From Anaerotruncus sp. MC2020 (GTDB taxonomy: Bacteria; Bacillota; Clostridia; Oscillospirales; Ruminococcaceae): a DNA stretch of 64,000 nt. Both the position numbers and the translations under genes were made by a program. Below are positions 41,479-50,428 of this stretch, in pieces (within the stretch, counting starts at the first letter, position 1; the number at the start of each line of letters is the position of its first letter). Below the pieces are notes generated by a model that saw nothing but the letters and a program-made list of their open reading frames with translations, had not been told where the DNA came from and did not search any database. Location: the NCBI GenBank assembly GCA_000701945.1, contig KL370840.1, positions 62,001 through 126,000 on the forward strand. The letters run 5' to 3'.

Positions 41479-42022
41479 AGTGAAAGCCTGCCCTTTCCAG
41501 TCTTGACTTCAGTGACTTTTTTGCCCTGTACAGCAGGTCGCCGACCTGCCGCTTTGACTTGCCCATGACCTCGGCTATACCGTCGGTGTTGAGCGACTCG
41601 AAGTACATCAGATACAGCGCCTGATAGTAGTCGGGAGCGAGCTCGCGCATAGCCTTGTGGAGCTCGATATTCCGCTCGGTTTTCAGGTACTCGTGCTCGA
41701 CGTCGGTGCCGTCCGAGAGCGTGATGCACTCGTCGGCGGACTGCTCCGCGAACCTCGCCTTGTGGCGCTTGAGGTAGTTGTAGGCGGAGTTTCGCGCAAT
41801 GGCGTAGAGCCACGTCTTGAACGTGCTTTTGCCGCTGAACCGCGGCTTTTTCACTGCGAGCCTTACGAACGTGTCCTGCACGATGTCCTCGGTCTCGGCG
41901 GCATCTCTGACGATACCGCTGATATACAGGGTAAGACCGTTGTAGTAGATGTCGATTATCTCTCTGAGTCCATTATCATCACCATCAAGGAAACGGCGGT
42001 AGCGATCCGCATCGTTGCCCAT
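41465..42022 (-). CDS. ECF RNA polymerase sigma factor 1
   Basis: 185 residues from the ATG at 42022, which has GGAGG 7 bases upstream; longer forms lack one. Sigma region 2 is EDIVQDTFVRLAV then KSTFKTWLYAIARNSAYNYL, region 4 is ALYLMYFESLNTDGIAEVMG then KRQVGDLLYRAKKSLKSRL. It directs RNA polymerase to a small regulon, likely including its own operon. It is a close paralogue of the sigma factors at 42265 and 52438, starting in the same way (MGNDADRYRRFLDG versus MDNGASSYRRF). Confidence 0.93.
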   Translation of the reverse strand: MGNDADRYRRFLDGDDNGLREIIDIYYNGLTLYISGIVRDAAETEDIVQDTFVRLAVKKPRFSGKSTFKTWLYAIARNSAYNYLKRHKARFAEQSADECITLSDGTDVEHEYLKTERNIELHKAMRELAPDYYQALYLMYFESLNTDGIAEVMGKSKRQVGDLLYRAKKSLKSRLERAGFHYEEF

Positions 42023-42148
42023 AGATTTCCTCCTCCGCGTGTACTGCAAATCTGCTTTCTGTATATTAGACACAGCTTCCGCTGATTTTTCGCACTCTTT
42101 TTTTCATTATACAATGAAAATCCGAAAAAAGCAATTATAAATGTACGG

Positions 42149-42177
42149 TTGACACAGATTCAGCTCCGTGATACGAT
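42149..42177 (+). promoter_or_regulatory. Promoter of sigma factor 2
   Basis: TTGACA, 17 bases, TACGAT, 88 bases before the start. The region 42023-42264 is a divergent control region for sigma factors 1 and 2. Confidence 0.75.
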
Positions 42178-42264
42178 AAAAATGAAAAATTTCGCGTAGT
42201 TTTGCGCGCGGACTTCGTGTAACAGGTGAGAGCGGACGAAACGCTCTCGGAAAGGAGACTGTCA

Positions 42265-42825
42265 ATGGACAACGGTGCAAGTAGCTACCGCCGTTTCCGT
42301 GACAACGGTGACGAAAGCGGTCTCGTTGAGATAATCAGGGACTACAAGGACGGTCTTATCCTGTATCTGACAAGCATTGTCGGCAATATACAGACTGCCG
42401 AGGAGCTCGCCGAGGACACCTTCGTACTGCTCGGCACTAAGAAGCCGCGCGACAAGGGCGGGAGCTCGTTCAAGACGTGGCTGTACACGATAGGCAGGAA
42501 TGTCGCGATAGACTACCTACGCAAGTACAGGAAGCGCACGTTCATTTCGCTTGATGACAGCGCAGAGCTTGCCTCCGAGGAGGAGGAGATAGAGCGTGCC
42601 TACATAAGGAAGGAGCAGCAGATAACCGTTCACAGGGCGATGCGCAGGCTCAGCCCCGACTATCGGCAGGTGCTGTGGCTCGTCTACTTCGAGGAGCTCA
42701 GCAGCAAGGAGGCTGCGAGGATAATGCGCAGGAGCATCCGCAGCGTGGAGTCCCTGCTGTACCGCGCAAAAAAGTCACTGAAAGCACAATTGGAAAGGGA
42801 GGGCTTTGACTATGAAAAAATATGA
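42265..42825 (+). CDS. ECF RNA polymerase sigma factor 2
   Basis: 186 residues from the ATG at 42265, with AAAGGAG 7 bases upstream. Region 2: AEELAEDTFVLLG, SSFKTWLYTIGRNVAIDYLR; region 4: QVLWLVYFEELSSKEAARIM, RSVESLLYRAKKSLKAQL. It opens MDNGASSYRRFRDNGDESG, like sigma factor 5. The last codons (REGFDYEKI) carry the ribosome binding site and start of the next gene. Confidence 0.93.
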   Translation: MDNGASSYRRFRDNGDESGLVEIIRDYKDGLILYLTSIVGNIQTAEELAEDTFVLLGTKKPRDKGGSSFKTWLYTIGRNVAIDYLRKYRKRTFISLDDSAELASEEEEIERAYIRKEQQITVHRAMRRLSPDYRQVLWLVYFEELSSKEAARIMRRSIRSVESLLYRAKKSLKAQLEREGFDYEKI

Positions 42826-43672
42826 TGAAATGGCAAGGGACGTGCTCGACCGCATAGGCGAGTACGAAGCCGAAAGGAAGCTGAAAAGGATACGCACGGC
42901 AAAGATAGCGGCGGCAGTGACTCCCGTCTGCACGGCGGCAGTCGTCGGAGGCGGGATATGGCTCAGCGGAGCATTCATGCACGCGGACAAGCCTGCACCT
43001 GCCGACAGCGGTATCATAAGCGATAGCGTGACAATGACCGAGAGCAGCAATGCTCCGAGTGAGAGCAGTGCGGCTGCCGTGACGGAGAAAACGACAAAGC
43101 ATGATGAGCAGGGGACTGCCGAGGGCACTTCTGCCGAGGAGGTCACATCTGCCGAGACAGAGGAGACAGCTCCGAGCGAGTCTGCCGTGCAGACCGAGAC
43201 CGCCGCAAGGCAGACTACAGCGGCGGCAGCAACTACGGCTGCTCCGCGGACAATCCAGAGCTCAGCTGCTGAGCAGACCACACCGAATAACGGTGGCGGA
43301 GACAAAATGCTGTGGTGCATTTTTTTCAGCAGCATAGAGTGGAATGGACAGACCTATTATGACAACGATATGGCAAGTATCTACGCCTACACGCAGGATT
43401 CATACCTCGGCAAGGTCAAGGATTTTGCGGGAGAATACTACGATAAGTTCAATTATCGCATCGCTCCCGAGGACAGCGTTTACACCGTCAAGGAGACAAG
43501 CGACGTACTCTACGTTGTGAAGGCAGACAGCAATTCGCCTTACGGTTCTGTTGTTCTTATGACAAATTCAAGCTGGTCGCTTGAAAAGTACGAGCCCGAA
43601 AGGCTTGACCCGAATTATATCGACCCGAATGCTCCCGATGAAGCAGTCGTTTACAACGGCTGCATATTCTGA
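42812..43672 (+). CDS. Membrane-anchored anti-sigma-like sensor 2
   Basis: 286 residues. N-terminal cytoplasmic stretch MKKYDEMARDVLDRIGEYEA, one membrane segment at about 30-52, a Ser/Thr/Glu/Ala-rich linker of about 110 residues and a C-terminal extracellular domain of about 120 residues (IFFSSIEWNGQTYYDNDMAS, EDSVYTVKETSDVLYVV). AAAGGGAGGG lies 8-10 bases before the ATG, inside the sigma gene. The N terminus is like sensors 1 and 5, as is the layout. No exported-protein gene follows; a terminator does. Confidence 0.78.
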   Translation: MKKYDEMARDVLDRIGEYEAERKLKRIRTAKIAAAVTPVCTAAVVGGGIWLSGAFMHADKPAPADSGIISDSVTMTESSNAPSESSAAAVTEKTTKHDEQGTAEGTSAEEVTSAETEETAPSESAVQTETAARQTTAAAATTAAPRTIQSSAAEQTTPNNGGGDKMLWCIFFSSIEWNGQTYYDNDMASIYAYTQDSYLGKVKDFAGEYYDKFNYRIAPEDSVYTVKETSDVLYVVKADSNSPYGSVVLMTNSSWSLEKYEPERLDPNYIDPNAPDEAVVYNGCIF

Positions 43673-43722
43673 CAAGTAATCAGCCGCGGGCTTAAATGAT
43701 TTGCCTATATCTGAAATTATAG

Positions 43723-43766
43723 AAAAAGCCATAAAGAAGTCTCAGCTTCCTTATGGCTTTTTTCCT
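43723..43766 (+). terminator. Rho-independent terminator
   Basis: AAAAAGCCATAA pairs with TTATGGCTTTTT, with an inner GAAG/CTTC pair, and T's follow; ends the sigma 2/sensor 2 operon. Confidence 0.9.
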
Positions 43767-43775
43767 TTTATTTAA

Positions 43776-44694
43776 TTAGTTTCCCTCGTGGAAGAAGTAG
43801 GGGAGCGCGTCCATGATGTACCACCTTACGTAGCCCCACCAATGCGTCTTCTTCACGCCGTCATTGCTGTTTGCGACGAGGAAGTAGAAGTTGCCCTGCG
43901 AGAAGTCGGAGGTATAGCAGCGATTTGTTGCCGTTGATGCCGCTGTAGCTCTCCTTGACCACCTTGCCTTGCTCGGGACAGGTCTGCTGGAGGTACTTGT
44001 CGTTAGAGCGGTACTGGAGGTTAGCGTTGTAGTTGAAGTCGCTCGGTACAGGCTCGCTTATCTCGCCAACAGTACCGCCGCCTGTCGTTACCTTGGAGGC
44101 AGTGCCCTCAGATGCGAACTGAACGTCGTCAACGTAGAAGTTGAACGTGCCGTCTGTAGACTCGATGTAGAACACGAGGTCTGTAGCGCCCTCTGGGACA
44201 GTATAGGACGTATTCTCGAGCTTTGTCCACTCCTTGCTGTTGACTTCAGCCTTGGCGATGTTGACATATGCTGTCTCGCCCGAAGCGTCCTTGTACTGGA
44301 GCTGGAGCTTCATCTCCTGCGCGGAGTCCGATGTCTGCATCACTGTCGCTCCGAGTTGCTGCGCACCCTTTGCGGTAGGTATCGCACGTGACCATGCGTT
44401 TTTGTCGTCGCTGACATAGATTCGCAGCACGGTCAGACCGAGCTGTCCCGAGCCGTTGCCGAATACGGTCTGTATCTGGCTGCTTGTCAGGTCATAGCCC
44501 TGCCACTCGGGGAGATTCATGCCTCCGAAGCCGCGAATCGTCTGGTAGGTCTTGTTGGTGTTGACGGTGCAGGCAGAAGCAGCTTCTACCTCGATAAACG
44601 GCGTATTTTCGCCGTATACTGCCATTCTGGAGAGCAGCACAGCGCTGCTCACCGCGCCCGACAGCAGGCGTGTGAGTTTTTCCTTGAGAATCAT
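43776..44694 (-). pseudogene. GH30 xylanase relic joined to CBM22-like and C-terminal pieces, frameshifted
   Basis: A signal peptide leads into the front of a GH30 glucuronoxylanase (KTYQTIRGFGGMNLPEWQGY, GLTVLRIYVSDDKNAW, AKGAQQLGATV). Where the barrel should go on with its catalytic Glu residues, the frame passes directly into the end of a CBM22-like domain (LQLQYKDASGETAYVN, LVFYIESTDGTFNFYVDDVQ), then a linker and a third piece. Near 43920 the frame breaks; in the next frame the tail continues (RCYTSDFSQGNFYFLVANSN and HWWGYVRWYIMDALPYFF) to a TAA at 43776. One inserted A in GGCAACAAATCGC explains the shift. Catalytic residues are lost, so it is inactive. Confidence 0.82.
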
Positions 44695-44880
44695 AGTGAT
44701 TACCTCAAATTTTTCTGATTTGATTTCCCTTCTAAATGTATATTCCTGTATTAATTATACTATATGTAAACCTATATTTTGTGATATCAGTGGATAAAAT
44801 ATGGATTATCATATCAAAATGTTGAAGGTATCAGAGAATGCATTTTTCAAGGCACAAAAATGTCAACTCATGATAAGAGT

Positions 44881-44912
44881 AAAAGCCGGTGATTTCGCAC
44901 CGGCTTTTTTTT
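44881..44912. terminator. Terminator of the solute-binding-protein operon
   Basis: AAAAGCCGGTG pairs with CACCGGCTTTT across ATTTCG; the T-run overlaps the end of the solute-binding-protein gene. From 44695 to 44880 I see no gene. Confidence 0.88.
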
Positions 44913-46326
44913 ACTCTGTTTCGCTCAGGTAAAGACCTATTCTGTTCTGCAAAATTTCAACACACTGTTGAACCGAACGCTCGCCCTCGAATACGTAATC
45001 GCTTTCCTCCTTTATTATATGCTCCATGGAAGGGTCTACGAATGGTTCTATCTTTAAGCTGCTGAGGAAATCGGAAAGCTGCTGTATTTGCGCGTCAGAC
45101 AGCGTTTTTTCGCTTCCGTCGGGACAATCAAACTCCGAAACGAGCGTTTTCATCTCATTGCTTTTTCCTCCTGTATCAGCAGTCTCAGCAGGCGAATCAC
45201 CCGCGCTTTGCTCGTATCCGCTCCTGTTGAGCAGACTCTCGAACGTGCTCCTTCTGACGGGTACGCCATACCCGTAATCGCTTATCTCACGCTGGAATTC
45301 ATCGCTGAAAAACAGCTCCGAAACAGCGCCCCACGCCTCCTCCTTGTGATTGGAATTAGCTATTATACCGAAGCCGCCCGAAATTTCCGTATAGCTTCCG
45401 CGTCCGTTATTGGTCGGGTAGCCGACGAAGGTCATCGGCTCATTCCCGAAGGTGCGCAGTACCTCGCTCGCGTAGCTTTGGTTGATGCCGTTTATCCACT
45501 GCTCCTTCACGAAAGCGGTGTTGTCATGTATCTGACCTATTATCGCGGTATTGTCGCCCAGCCGCTTCTCCATCGGAGGGAGTCCCGTGAGAAAATCAAG
45601 CACGGGAGCAAGACTGCTGTCGAAGTCGCAGGTGTGTGCATTGAAGTCGATGCAGTTCATCATCGCGCCGTAAAAAAAATAGTGGCGGATATCGTACTTC
45701 GTGTACATATCTGCGAGAAAATCGCCGTTGAAGCTGTTGTATGCCGATATAGCATCGTCGATCGTCCAGTTCTCGTTATCGCCCACAAGCTCGGTCTTGG
45801 CAGCGGCTGTGTGCACCTCGAACGCGGGGTAGATAACGTTTATTTCGCCGTCCTTCTCGACACTGTCTGTCACGCTGTCGAGGAAGTCCTCCTTTGTCAT
45901 TCCCGTGCCTGACTCCATAAGAGGGGACAGGTCGGTCAGGTAGCCGTTCCTGCTGAGCTTATCGAGCTGGAACGGCGCCGCAGATACAACATCGGGAGCC
46001 TTGCCCGCGAGAATGTCCAATGTCAGCCTGTTCATTGAGGTGTCGCCGTTGTAGTCGTCCTCGTCGAACTCATAGCGAGTTATCTCGACGGTGTACGGGC
46101 TGTCGCTGCTGTTCAGTTCCTCAACCTTTTGCCATATGTGCTGCCATCCTCGCCACGTGTTCGGCGACTCCGCAAGTGCTATCGTAATGTTGACTTTTTC
46201 GCCGCTCTCGGTGCTCTCCGCAGATGTCGGAGCGTCGGAGCTGCTCACAGATTCGCCGCTTTTGCTGTTGCACGATACCGTGCAGGCGAGCATTGCTGCC
46301 GCTAAAACCAGTGCTGTTTTTCTCAT
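44911..46326 (-). CDS. Extracellular solute-binding lipoprotein
   Basis: 471 residues. Lipoprotein signal with Cys19 in ACTVSC, then a Ser/Glu-rich tether. The body has the family 1 binding-protein layout: ITIALAESPNTWRGWQHIWQ, LDILAGKAPDVVSAAPFQLD, GYLTDLSPLME and later GGFGIIANSNHKEEAWGAVS, the motif near the hinge. No permease genes are beside it, so it may bind ligand for a transporter elsewhere or serve as a sensor input. Its ATG overlaps the anti-sigma gene stop (ATGA), so it belongs to the sigma 3 operon. Confidence 0.9.
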   Translation of the reverse strand: MRKTALVLAAAMLACTVSCNSKSGESVSSSDAPTSAESTESGEKVNITIALAESPNTWRGWQHIWQKVEELNSSDSPYTVEITRYEFDEDDYNGDTSMNRLTLDILAGKAPDVVSAAPFQLDKLSRNGYLTDLSPLMESGTGMTKEDFLDSVTDSVEKDGEINVIYPAFEVHTAAAKTELVGDNENWTIDDAISAYNSFNGDFLADMYTKYDIRHYFFYGAMMNCIDFNAHTCDFDSSLAPVLDFLTGLPPMEKRLGDNTAIIGQIHDNTAFVKEQWINGINQSYASEVLRTFGNEPMTFVGYPTNNGRGSYTEISGGFGIIANSNHKEEAWGAVSELFFSDEFQREISDYGYGVPVRRSTFESLLNRSGYEQSAGDSPAETADTGGKSNEMKTLVSEFDCPDGSEKTLSDAQIQQLSDFLSSLKIEPFVDPSMEHIIKEESDYVFEGERSVQQCVEILQNRIGLYLSETE

Positions 46327-47552
46327 TTTTCTGCCTCCGCTTCGTAGATGATATGGCGGGTCGCGGTCACGCCGTTGTCGCCGTATTCAACGACGTATAC
46401 GCTGATATCGGCGATGCTGCCGAGAGGATGCGGCTCGCTGTAGCTGAATAAGTTTGCAAATCTGTTCGCGTATAGACTCGAGTTATCCGCCGTAATCACG
46501 CCGTTTTCCGTGAACCACTCCCGCTCGTTCGTTCCGCCGTCGTACACGACTGTGCCGTCCTTCATCGTCACCACGGGTATCGCGTTTTCACGCTCGCTAA
46601 GCGCGTTATCGCAGTCGAAAGTGAGCGAGAGTGTGTCCGCTGTTACCGTAAAGCCGTCCCTGCTGAACGTCGCAGCTTCGACTGTATCGGAGATGTCAAA
46701 TTCAGCCGTCCACTCGCCCTCGACCAACTTGCCGCACTCGCTCAGGTACTCCTCGAGCTTGTCACGCGTGCGCGTGTCGAAGTCGTTCTTGCGCCAGTAT
46801 TGCTTCCACTCCTCGAGCGTGTGGGAGTCAAAATCAAACTCGTCGCGCCAGCCTTCCTGCTCGGCGGTGATGCGGTCCTGTATATTTGCCATGTTGTCCG
46901 TAGTGATGATATCCCTTATCGTTAGACCGACCTTGCTGTCGGCTAAATTCTGCGAGGTCAGATAAAACGTCGCGTAGTAGGTGTCGGGCTCGTCACCGCG
47001 AGTCACGCGGGCAGCGTTTGCAAGTCCGCTAAGATTCGGGAGCTCAGTCCGCTCGCCTCCGCTGACCAAGTAAAAATACGGCAGAGCTATCGTTCCGTCG
47101 GGGAGTGAAATGCCCTCGTGCGGCTTCATTTCGACTGTCACGAGCATCGTGCTGTTGTCGTAGTACATACCCGCAGTTGCGACGGACATAGTATCGCTGC
47201 CTGTGAATTCTATGCGATTCTCGGAGATGTTCTGCTCCATGCCGCTCACGTCCTCGCCGTTCATCAGCGGCAGCTCATCGCTGAGATTCGCGCTCGGTTG
47301 AGTGCGGCGGAGTATCGAGCGGAAATGGCTGAAGCCGTCCGAAGCTGCTCCCGCGGTGACGCCTGTGAGAGCTGTCAGCACTGCCGCAGCGCAGATAATG
47401 AAAATGCGCGGTTTTATGTGCTTTATACGCGGCTTTTTCTGCGTTCCATCGAGCACGAGCTGCTTTATCCGCTCGGTGTAGCAGGGCTGCTCGTCTATCT
47501 CGGGGAGCTCGCCCTCATAGTCTGAAAACAGGTCGTATATGTCATGTTTCAT
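46323..47552 (-). CDS. DUF4179-like membrane-anchored anti-sigma sensor 3
   Basis: 409 residues. N-terminal cytoplasmic part of about 47 residues (MKHDIYDLFSDYEGELPEID), one membrane segment at about 48-68, then a DUF4179-like extracellular region (FTGSDTMSVATAGMYYDNST, VTVEMKPHEGISLPDG) and an additional C-terminal domain. DUF4179 proteins are usually encoded next to ECF sigma factors as here, where the gene overlaps the sigma gene by 11 bases with AAGGGG upstream of the ATG. It should hold sigma factor 3 at the membrane until a signal arrives. Confidence 0.83.
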   Translation of the reverse strand: MKHDIYDLFSDYEGELPEIDEQPCYTERIKQLVLDGTQKKPRIKHIKPRIFIICAAAVLTALTGVTAGAASDGFSHFRSILRRTQPSANLSDELPLMNGEDVSGMEQNISENRIEFTGSDTMSVATAGMYYDNSTMLVTVEMKPHEGISLPDGTIALPYFYLVSGGERTELPNLSGLANAARVTRGDEPDTYYATFYLTSQNLADSKVGLTIRDIITTDNMANIQDRITAEQEGWRDEFDFDSHTLEEWKQYWRKNDFDTRTRDKLEEYLSECGKLVEGEWTAEFDISDTVEAATFSRDGFTVTADTLSLTFDCDNALSERENAIPVVTMKDGTVVYDGGTNEREWFTENGVITADNSSLYANRFANLFSYSEPHPLGSIADISVYVVEYGDNGVTATRHIIYEAEAEK

Positions 47553-48087
47553 TGCCGTAGCCCCTTTCCGTAAGCAGTTTTTTCAGCTTGCCGCGCGCGC
47601 GGTGGAGCGCCGTTTTGCAGGCTGATTCGGTCATTTTCATCTCCGACGCTATCTGCGGTATCTGCTGGTAATAATAGTAGAATCTCAGCAATAGCTCGCG
47701 GCTGCGCGGCTCCATTTCCGCGAGGGAGCAGTTCAGCTCGTCTGCGAGCAGGCGGCGCTCGGTCTCGGATTCGAGGTCGGAGCCATCGCCGAGCTCTATC
47801 TCGTCCAGCGCGACTGTGAAGTGCTCGCGGCGAAGCCTGTCTATCGCGAGATTACGCGCTATGGCTGCCATGTAGGAGCGCAGGGTCTCCCCGCGGAGAG
47901 TGTCCGCGTTGTTCCACAGGCGTATGAAGACGTCGGCGGTAATCTCCTCGATGTCGCTCTCGCCGAGCACGCCGCTGACTATGTTCCTCACAACGGTGCT
48001 CACGTATGCGCTGTAGCGCTCGACAAGCACAACAAGTGCCTTCTCATTGCGCTTTTTCAGCTGCTTTACCAGCTTTTTGTCGTCCAC
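47542..48087 (-). CDS. ECF RNA polymerase sigma factor 3
   Basis: 181 residues from a GTG at 48087, selected because GGAGG is 7 bases upstream and earlier ATGs lack a site. Region 2: DIEEITADVFIRLW, LRSYMAAIARNLAIDRLR; region 4: LLRFYYYYQQIPQIASEMKM, CKTALHRARGKLKKLL. Less similar to factors 1, 2 and 5. First gene of an operon with the DUF4179 sensor and a solute-binding lipoprotein. Confidence 0.92.
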   Translation of the reverse strand: MDDKKLVKQLKKRNEKALVVLVERYSAYVSTVVRNIVSGVLGESDIEEITADVFIRLWNNADTLRGETLRSYMAAIARNLAIDRLRREHFTVALDEIELGDGSDLESETERRLLADELNCSLAEMEPRSRELLLRFYYYYQQIPQIASEMKMTESACKTALHRARGKLKKLLTERGYGNET

Positions 48088-48157
48088 CTGTACGCCTCCT
48101 TTCGCGTTTCTGCTTATATGTACGAGTCGGCAAGCCGAAAGGTTACACATTTTTTTC

Positions 48158-48186
48158 ATTATACCACAAATCCGCGTATAATGCAA
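48158..48186 (-). promoter_or_regulatory. Promoter of sigma factor 3 operon
   Basis: TTGCAT, 17 bases, TATAAT on the minus strand, 70 bases before the GTG start. Confidence 0.8.
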
Positions 48187-48188
48187 AA

Positions 48189-48210
48189 TGCGGCACCCGA
48201 AGATGCCGCA
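48189..48210 (-). terminator. Terminator of the sigma factor 4 operon
   Basis: TGCGGCA pairs with TGCCGCA, followed leftward by TTTTGCATTAT; it abuts the next operon's -35 box. Confidence 0.7.
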
Positions 48211-48236
48211 CCTTGGAAAATGGAAATTGTTGGAGA

Positions 48237-49754
48237 TTACTTGGTATAGATGTCGATATCGCGGAGGTCTACGACGGGAGCATTGCGGAAATAGCCCATT
48301 ATGCTTCCTGCGTATCCTGTATCGTCGCAGAACATTAGGTAGCCGATGTCGTCGTCATCGACTTCAAATGCGAGCTGAACGTCTGTACTCTCGCCCGCGC
48401 CGAGGATAACGCTGTTTTTGCCGCCCTTATTGTCGGAGTTGAAGGAGAAAAATCCGCCGCGGTCATGCGAGAGCTTTACGTTGTCATTGACTGTGTCAGA
48501 CCCTTCAATGCGAATCGGGTCCTCTACAAAGCTGAAATGACCGTCATCATAGCAGCACATATGCGGTGAAATGCCGTATTCTATCTCGTGGTCGCTGTTG
48601 TTGGTGTAGGTGAGGTCAAGCACTACTACGCGCTTCTTGATATTCTCCGATGTGACAACACCGTTCGGGTCTCCGTTGGGAGTATTCGAGTACCATGTAC
48701 GCAGGCAGGGCTTTATCTTGCCGTTCTCGTCGAGGAAGCCGCTGTAGTCATAGTCCCAGCCGCACGTATCGGTGGTTATGCCGTCGAGATTGTCCTGTAC
48801 GCGGGCGCTGTTTACAGTGATATCGCATACCCCGTCCCATATGTCGCTGGTATAGGTCTCTCCTATCTGATAGAGGTGTACGTCATCGAGGCCGACCTCG
48901 GTGAAGTGAGAATCGTAGTAATATTCGTCCGAATATCTCGGCAGCGGCGAGCTGTCCTTCCAGAGCACGAAGTTGAACTCATCGGGCTCGCAGTCAACGA
49001 GCTCCATGCCCTCGCAGACCTTTCTTGCCTCTTCGTCGGAGTAGCTGTTGTCGATGTGGAGCGTAACAAGATAGGGTGAATCCTTGAAGATAACAAATAT
49101 ATAGCGGCTGTATCTGTGGGCTGATTCCTCGGAATCGTCATTGATACTGCGCGCGTATCTGACGATAACGTGCTTGCCCTCGAGGTCGTATTCATCGCTG
49201 TCCCATTCGAAATTAGACATCGTGAATTCGGAATTCTCGTCGTAGACAAACCTCGCGTAAGACATACCGCCGCCTGTTGCGTCATCGTGGTACTTGCCGC
49301 AGTGAGGTCCGTCGGTCTGATAGACCAAACCCTCGGGCACGTAATTGAGCTGCACATCTTTGAAGCCGTAGCACCTGACGTCCTCAAGGCTTATGGTATC
49401 TTCCGCCATTGTCTCCGCGAGCGCTTCTGCTGTTGTCTCCTCGGCGGCAGTCGTCTCGGTGAGCTCGCCCATATCAGCGGCAGGGGAGGAGGCTCCGCCG
49501 CTGTGACCTGCGAAAAATACCGCTGTCGGAACTATCGCGAACGCCGCTGCTGCTGCCGCTATGGACAGTGCGATACGACCTCCGCCGTGTCTCTTATTGT
49601 CAACTTTTCTTCTTTTCATCGTTATACCTCTCGTCATTGTGTATTTTCGGGCATTGTAGCCGTGTGAGAAGGTGTGCTCGTCCGATGACGAGAACGCCTC
49701 GTCGACTATCTTGTCCCATTCCTTTTTATCAGGTAATTTTGAAGCTTTCATCAT
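48237..49754 (-). CDS. Membrane-anchored anti-sigma-like sensor 4
   Basis: 505 residues from ATGATG at 49754, with AAGGGAG upstream. Cytoplasmic N terminus of about 60 residues (LPDKKEWDKIVDEAFSSSDE), one membrane segment at about 61-83, an Ala/Thr/Glu-rich linker, then a DUF4367-like region (LNYVPEGLVYQTD, YSRYIFVIFKDSPYLVTLHI) and a DUF5027-like beta domain at the end (VVVLDLTYTNNSDHEIEYGI). Overlaps the sigma 4 gene by 26 bases. Signal unknown; domain names are from memory and tentative. Confidence 0.78.
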   Translation of the reverse strand: MMKASKLPDKKEWDKIVDEAFSSSDEHTFSHGYNARKYTMTRGITMKRRKVDNKRHGGGRIALSIAAAAAAFAIVPTAVFFAGHSGGASSPAADMGELTETTAAEETTAEALAETMAEDTISLEDVRCYGFKDVQLNYVPEGLVYQTDGPHCGKYHDDATGGGMSYARFVYDENSEFTMSNFEWDSDEYDLEGKHVIVRYARSINDDSEESAHRYSRYIFVIFKDSPYLVTLHIDNSYSDEEARKVCEGMELVDCEPDEFNFVLWKDSSPLPRYSDEYYYDSHFTEVGLDDVHLYQIGETYTSDIWDGVCDITVNSARVQDNLDGITTDTCGWDYDYSGFLDENGKIKPCLRTWYSNTPNGDPNGVVTSENIKKRVVVLDLTYTNNSDHEIEYGISPHMCCYDDGHFSFVEDPIRIEGSDTVNDNVKLSHDRGGFFSFNSDNKGGKNSVILGAGESTDVQLAFEVDDDDIGYLMFCDDTGYAGSIMGYFRNAPVVDLRDIDIYTK

Positions 49755-50262
49755 CAGGCTCTCCCTTCAAACTGATAAGTCGTTTTTTGATACGTTCAAA
49801 GCGTTTTCGCGCGGCAGCCTCCGTAATGGAGAGCCGCTCCGCCGTATCCCGCCAGCTCAGTCCGTAGCCGCACCGCAGCTCGACTATCCGCCGCTCCTCA
49901 GCAGTGAGGCAGTCGAGTATCTCCGCGGGCTGATTTGCGAATACCTCGCGTTCGACGTCGACGCTGTCGTCGGCTATCTGCATAGTCTCCTCGTCTATCG
50001 GAGCTTCGCTCTCGTAAAAATGGCGGCGCTTGCGGTACTGCTCTATCGAGGTGCTGCGTATCACCTTGACGATGTATTTTTTCGTCTTCTGAGAGTCAGG
50101 CTCTCCGACACGGCGGAGATGCTTGATGAGCCGCAGAAACGCCTCCGAGACAGCGTCCTCCGCTGCCTGACTGTCGCCAAGCACCGCATAGGCTATCCTG
50201 TACATCGGCTGCTCGTAGATATCGTAGAGCCGCCGCAGCTTTTCGGCTTCTGCATTTGTCAT
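49729..50262 (-). CDS. ECF RNA polymerase sigma factor 4
   Basis: 177 residues. Region 2: YRIAYAVLGDSQAAEDAVSE, AFLRLIKHL, KYIVKVIRSTSIEQYRKR; region 4: LTAEERRIVELRCGYGLSWR, DTAERLSITEAAARKRFERI. Tail ends KGEPDDESFKIT and contains the start of sensor 4. GGAGGTGGGAG precedes the ATG. No consensus promoter is evident, so it may use its own sigma factor. Confidence 0.92.
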   Translation of the reverse strand: MTNAEAEKLRRLYDIYEQPMYRIAYAVLGDSQAAEDAVSEAFLRLIKHLRRVGEPDSQKTKKYIVKVIRSTSIEQYRKRRHFYESEAPIDEETMQIADDSVDVEREVFANQPAEILDCLTAEERRIVELRCGYGLSWRDTAERLSITEAAARKRFERIKKRLISLKGEPDDESFKIT

Positions 50263-50370
50263 TCTCCCACCTCCTGTGCCGTTTTCGGACGTCCTGTATA
50301 ATATAACGATTCGGTTTTACGTTTTGTGACATCTCTGCTTCTATTTTATCTCGGAGTCTCTCCCGTGTCA

Positions 50371-50404
50371 ACAAAAAGACAGCGGCACTCGCTTGGAGTG
50401 CCGC
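50371..50404 (-). terminator. Terminator of the sigma factor 5 operon
   Basis: GCGGCACTC pairs with GAGTGCCGC across five bases, followed leftward by TGTCTTTTTG. Confidence 0.85.
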
Positions 50405-50428
50405 CGCTTTGTTATATTGGAGGAGGTC

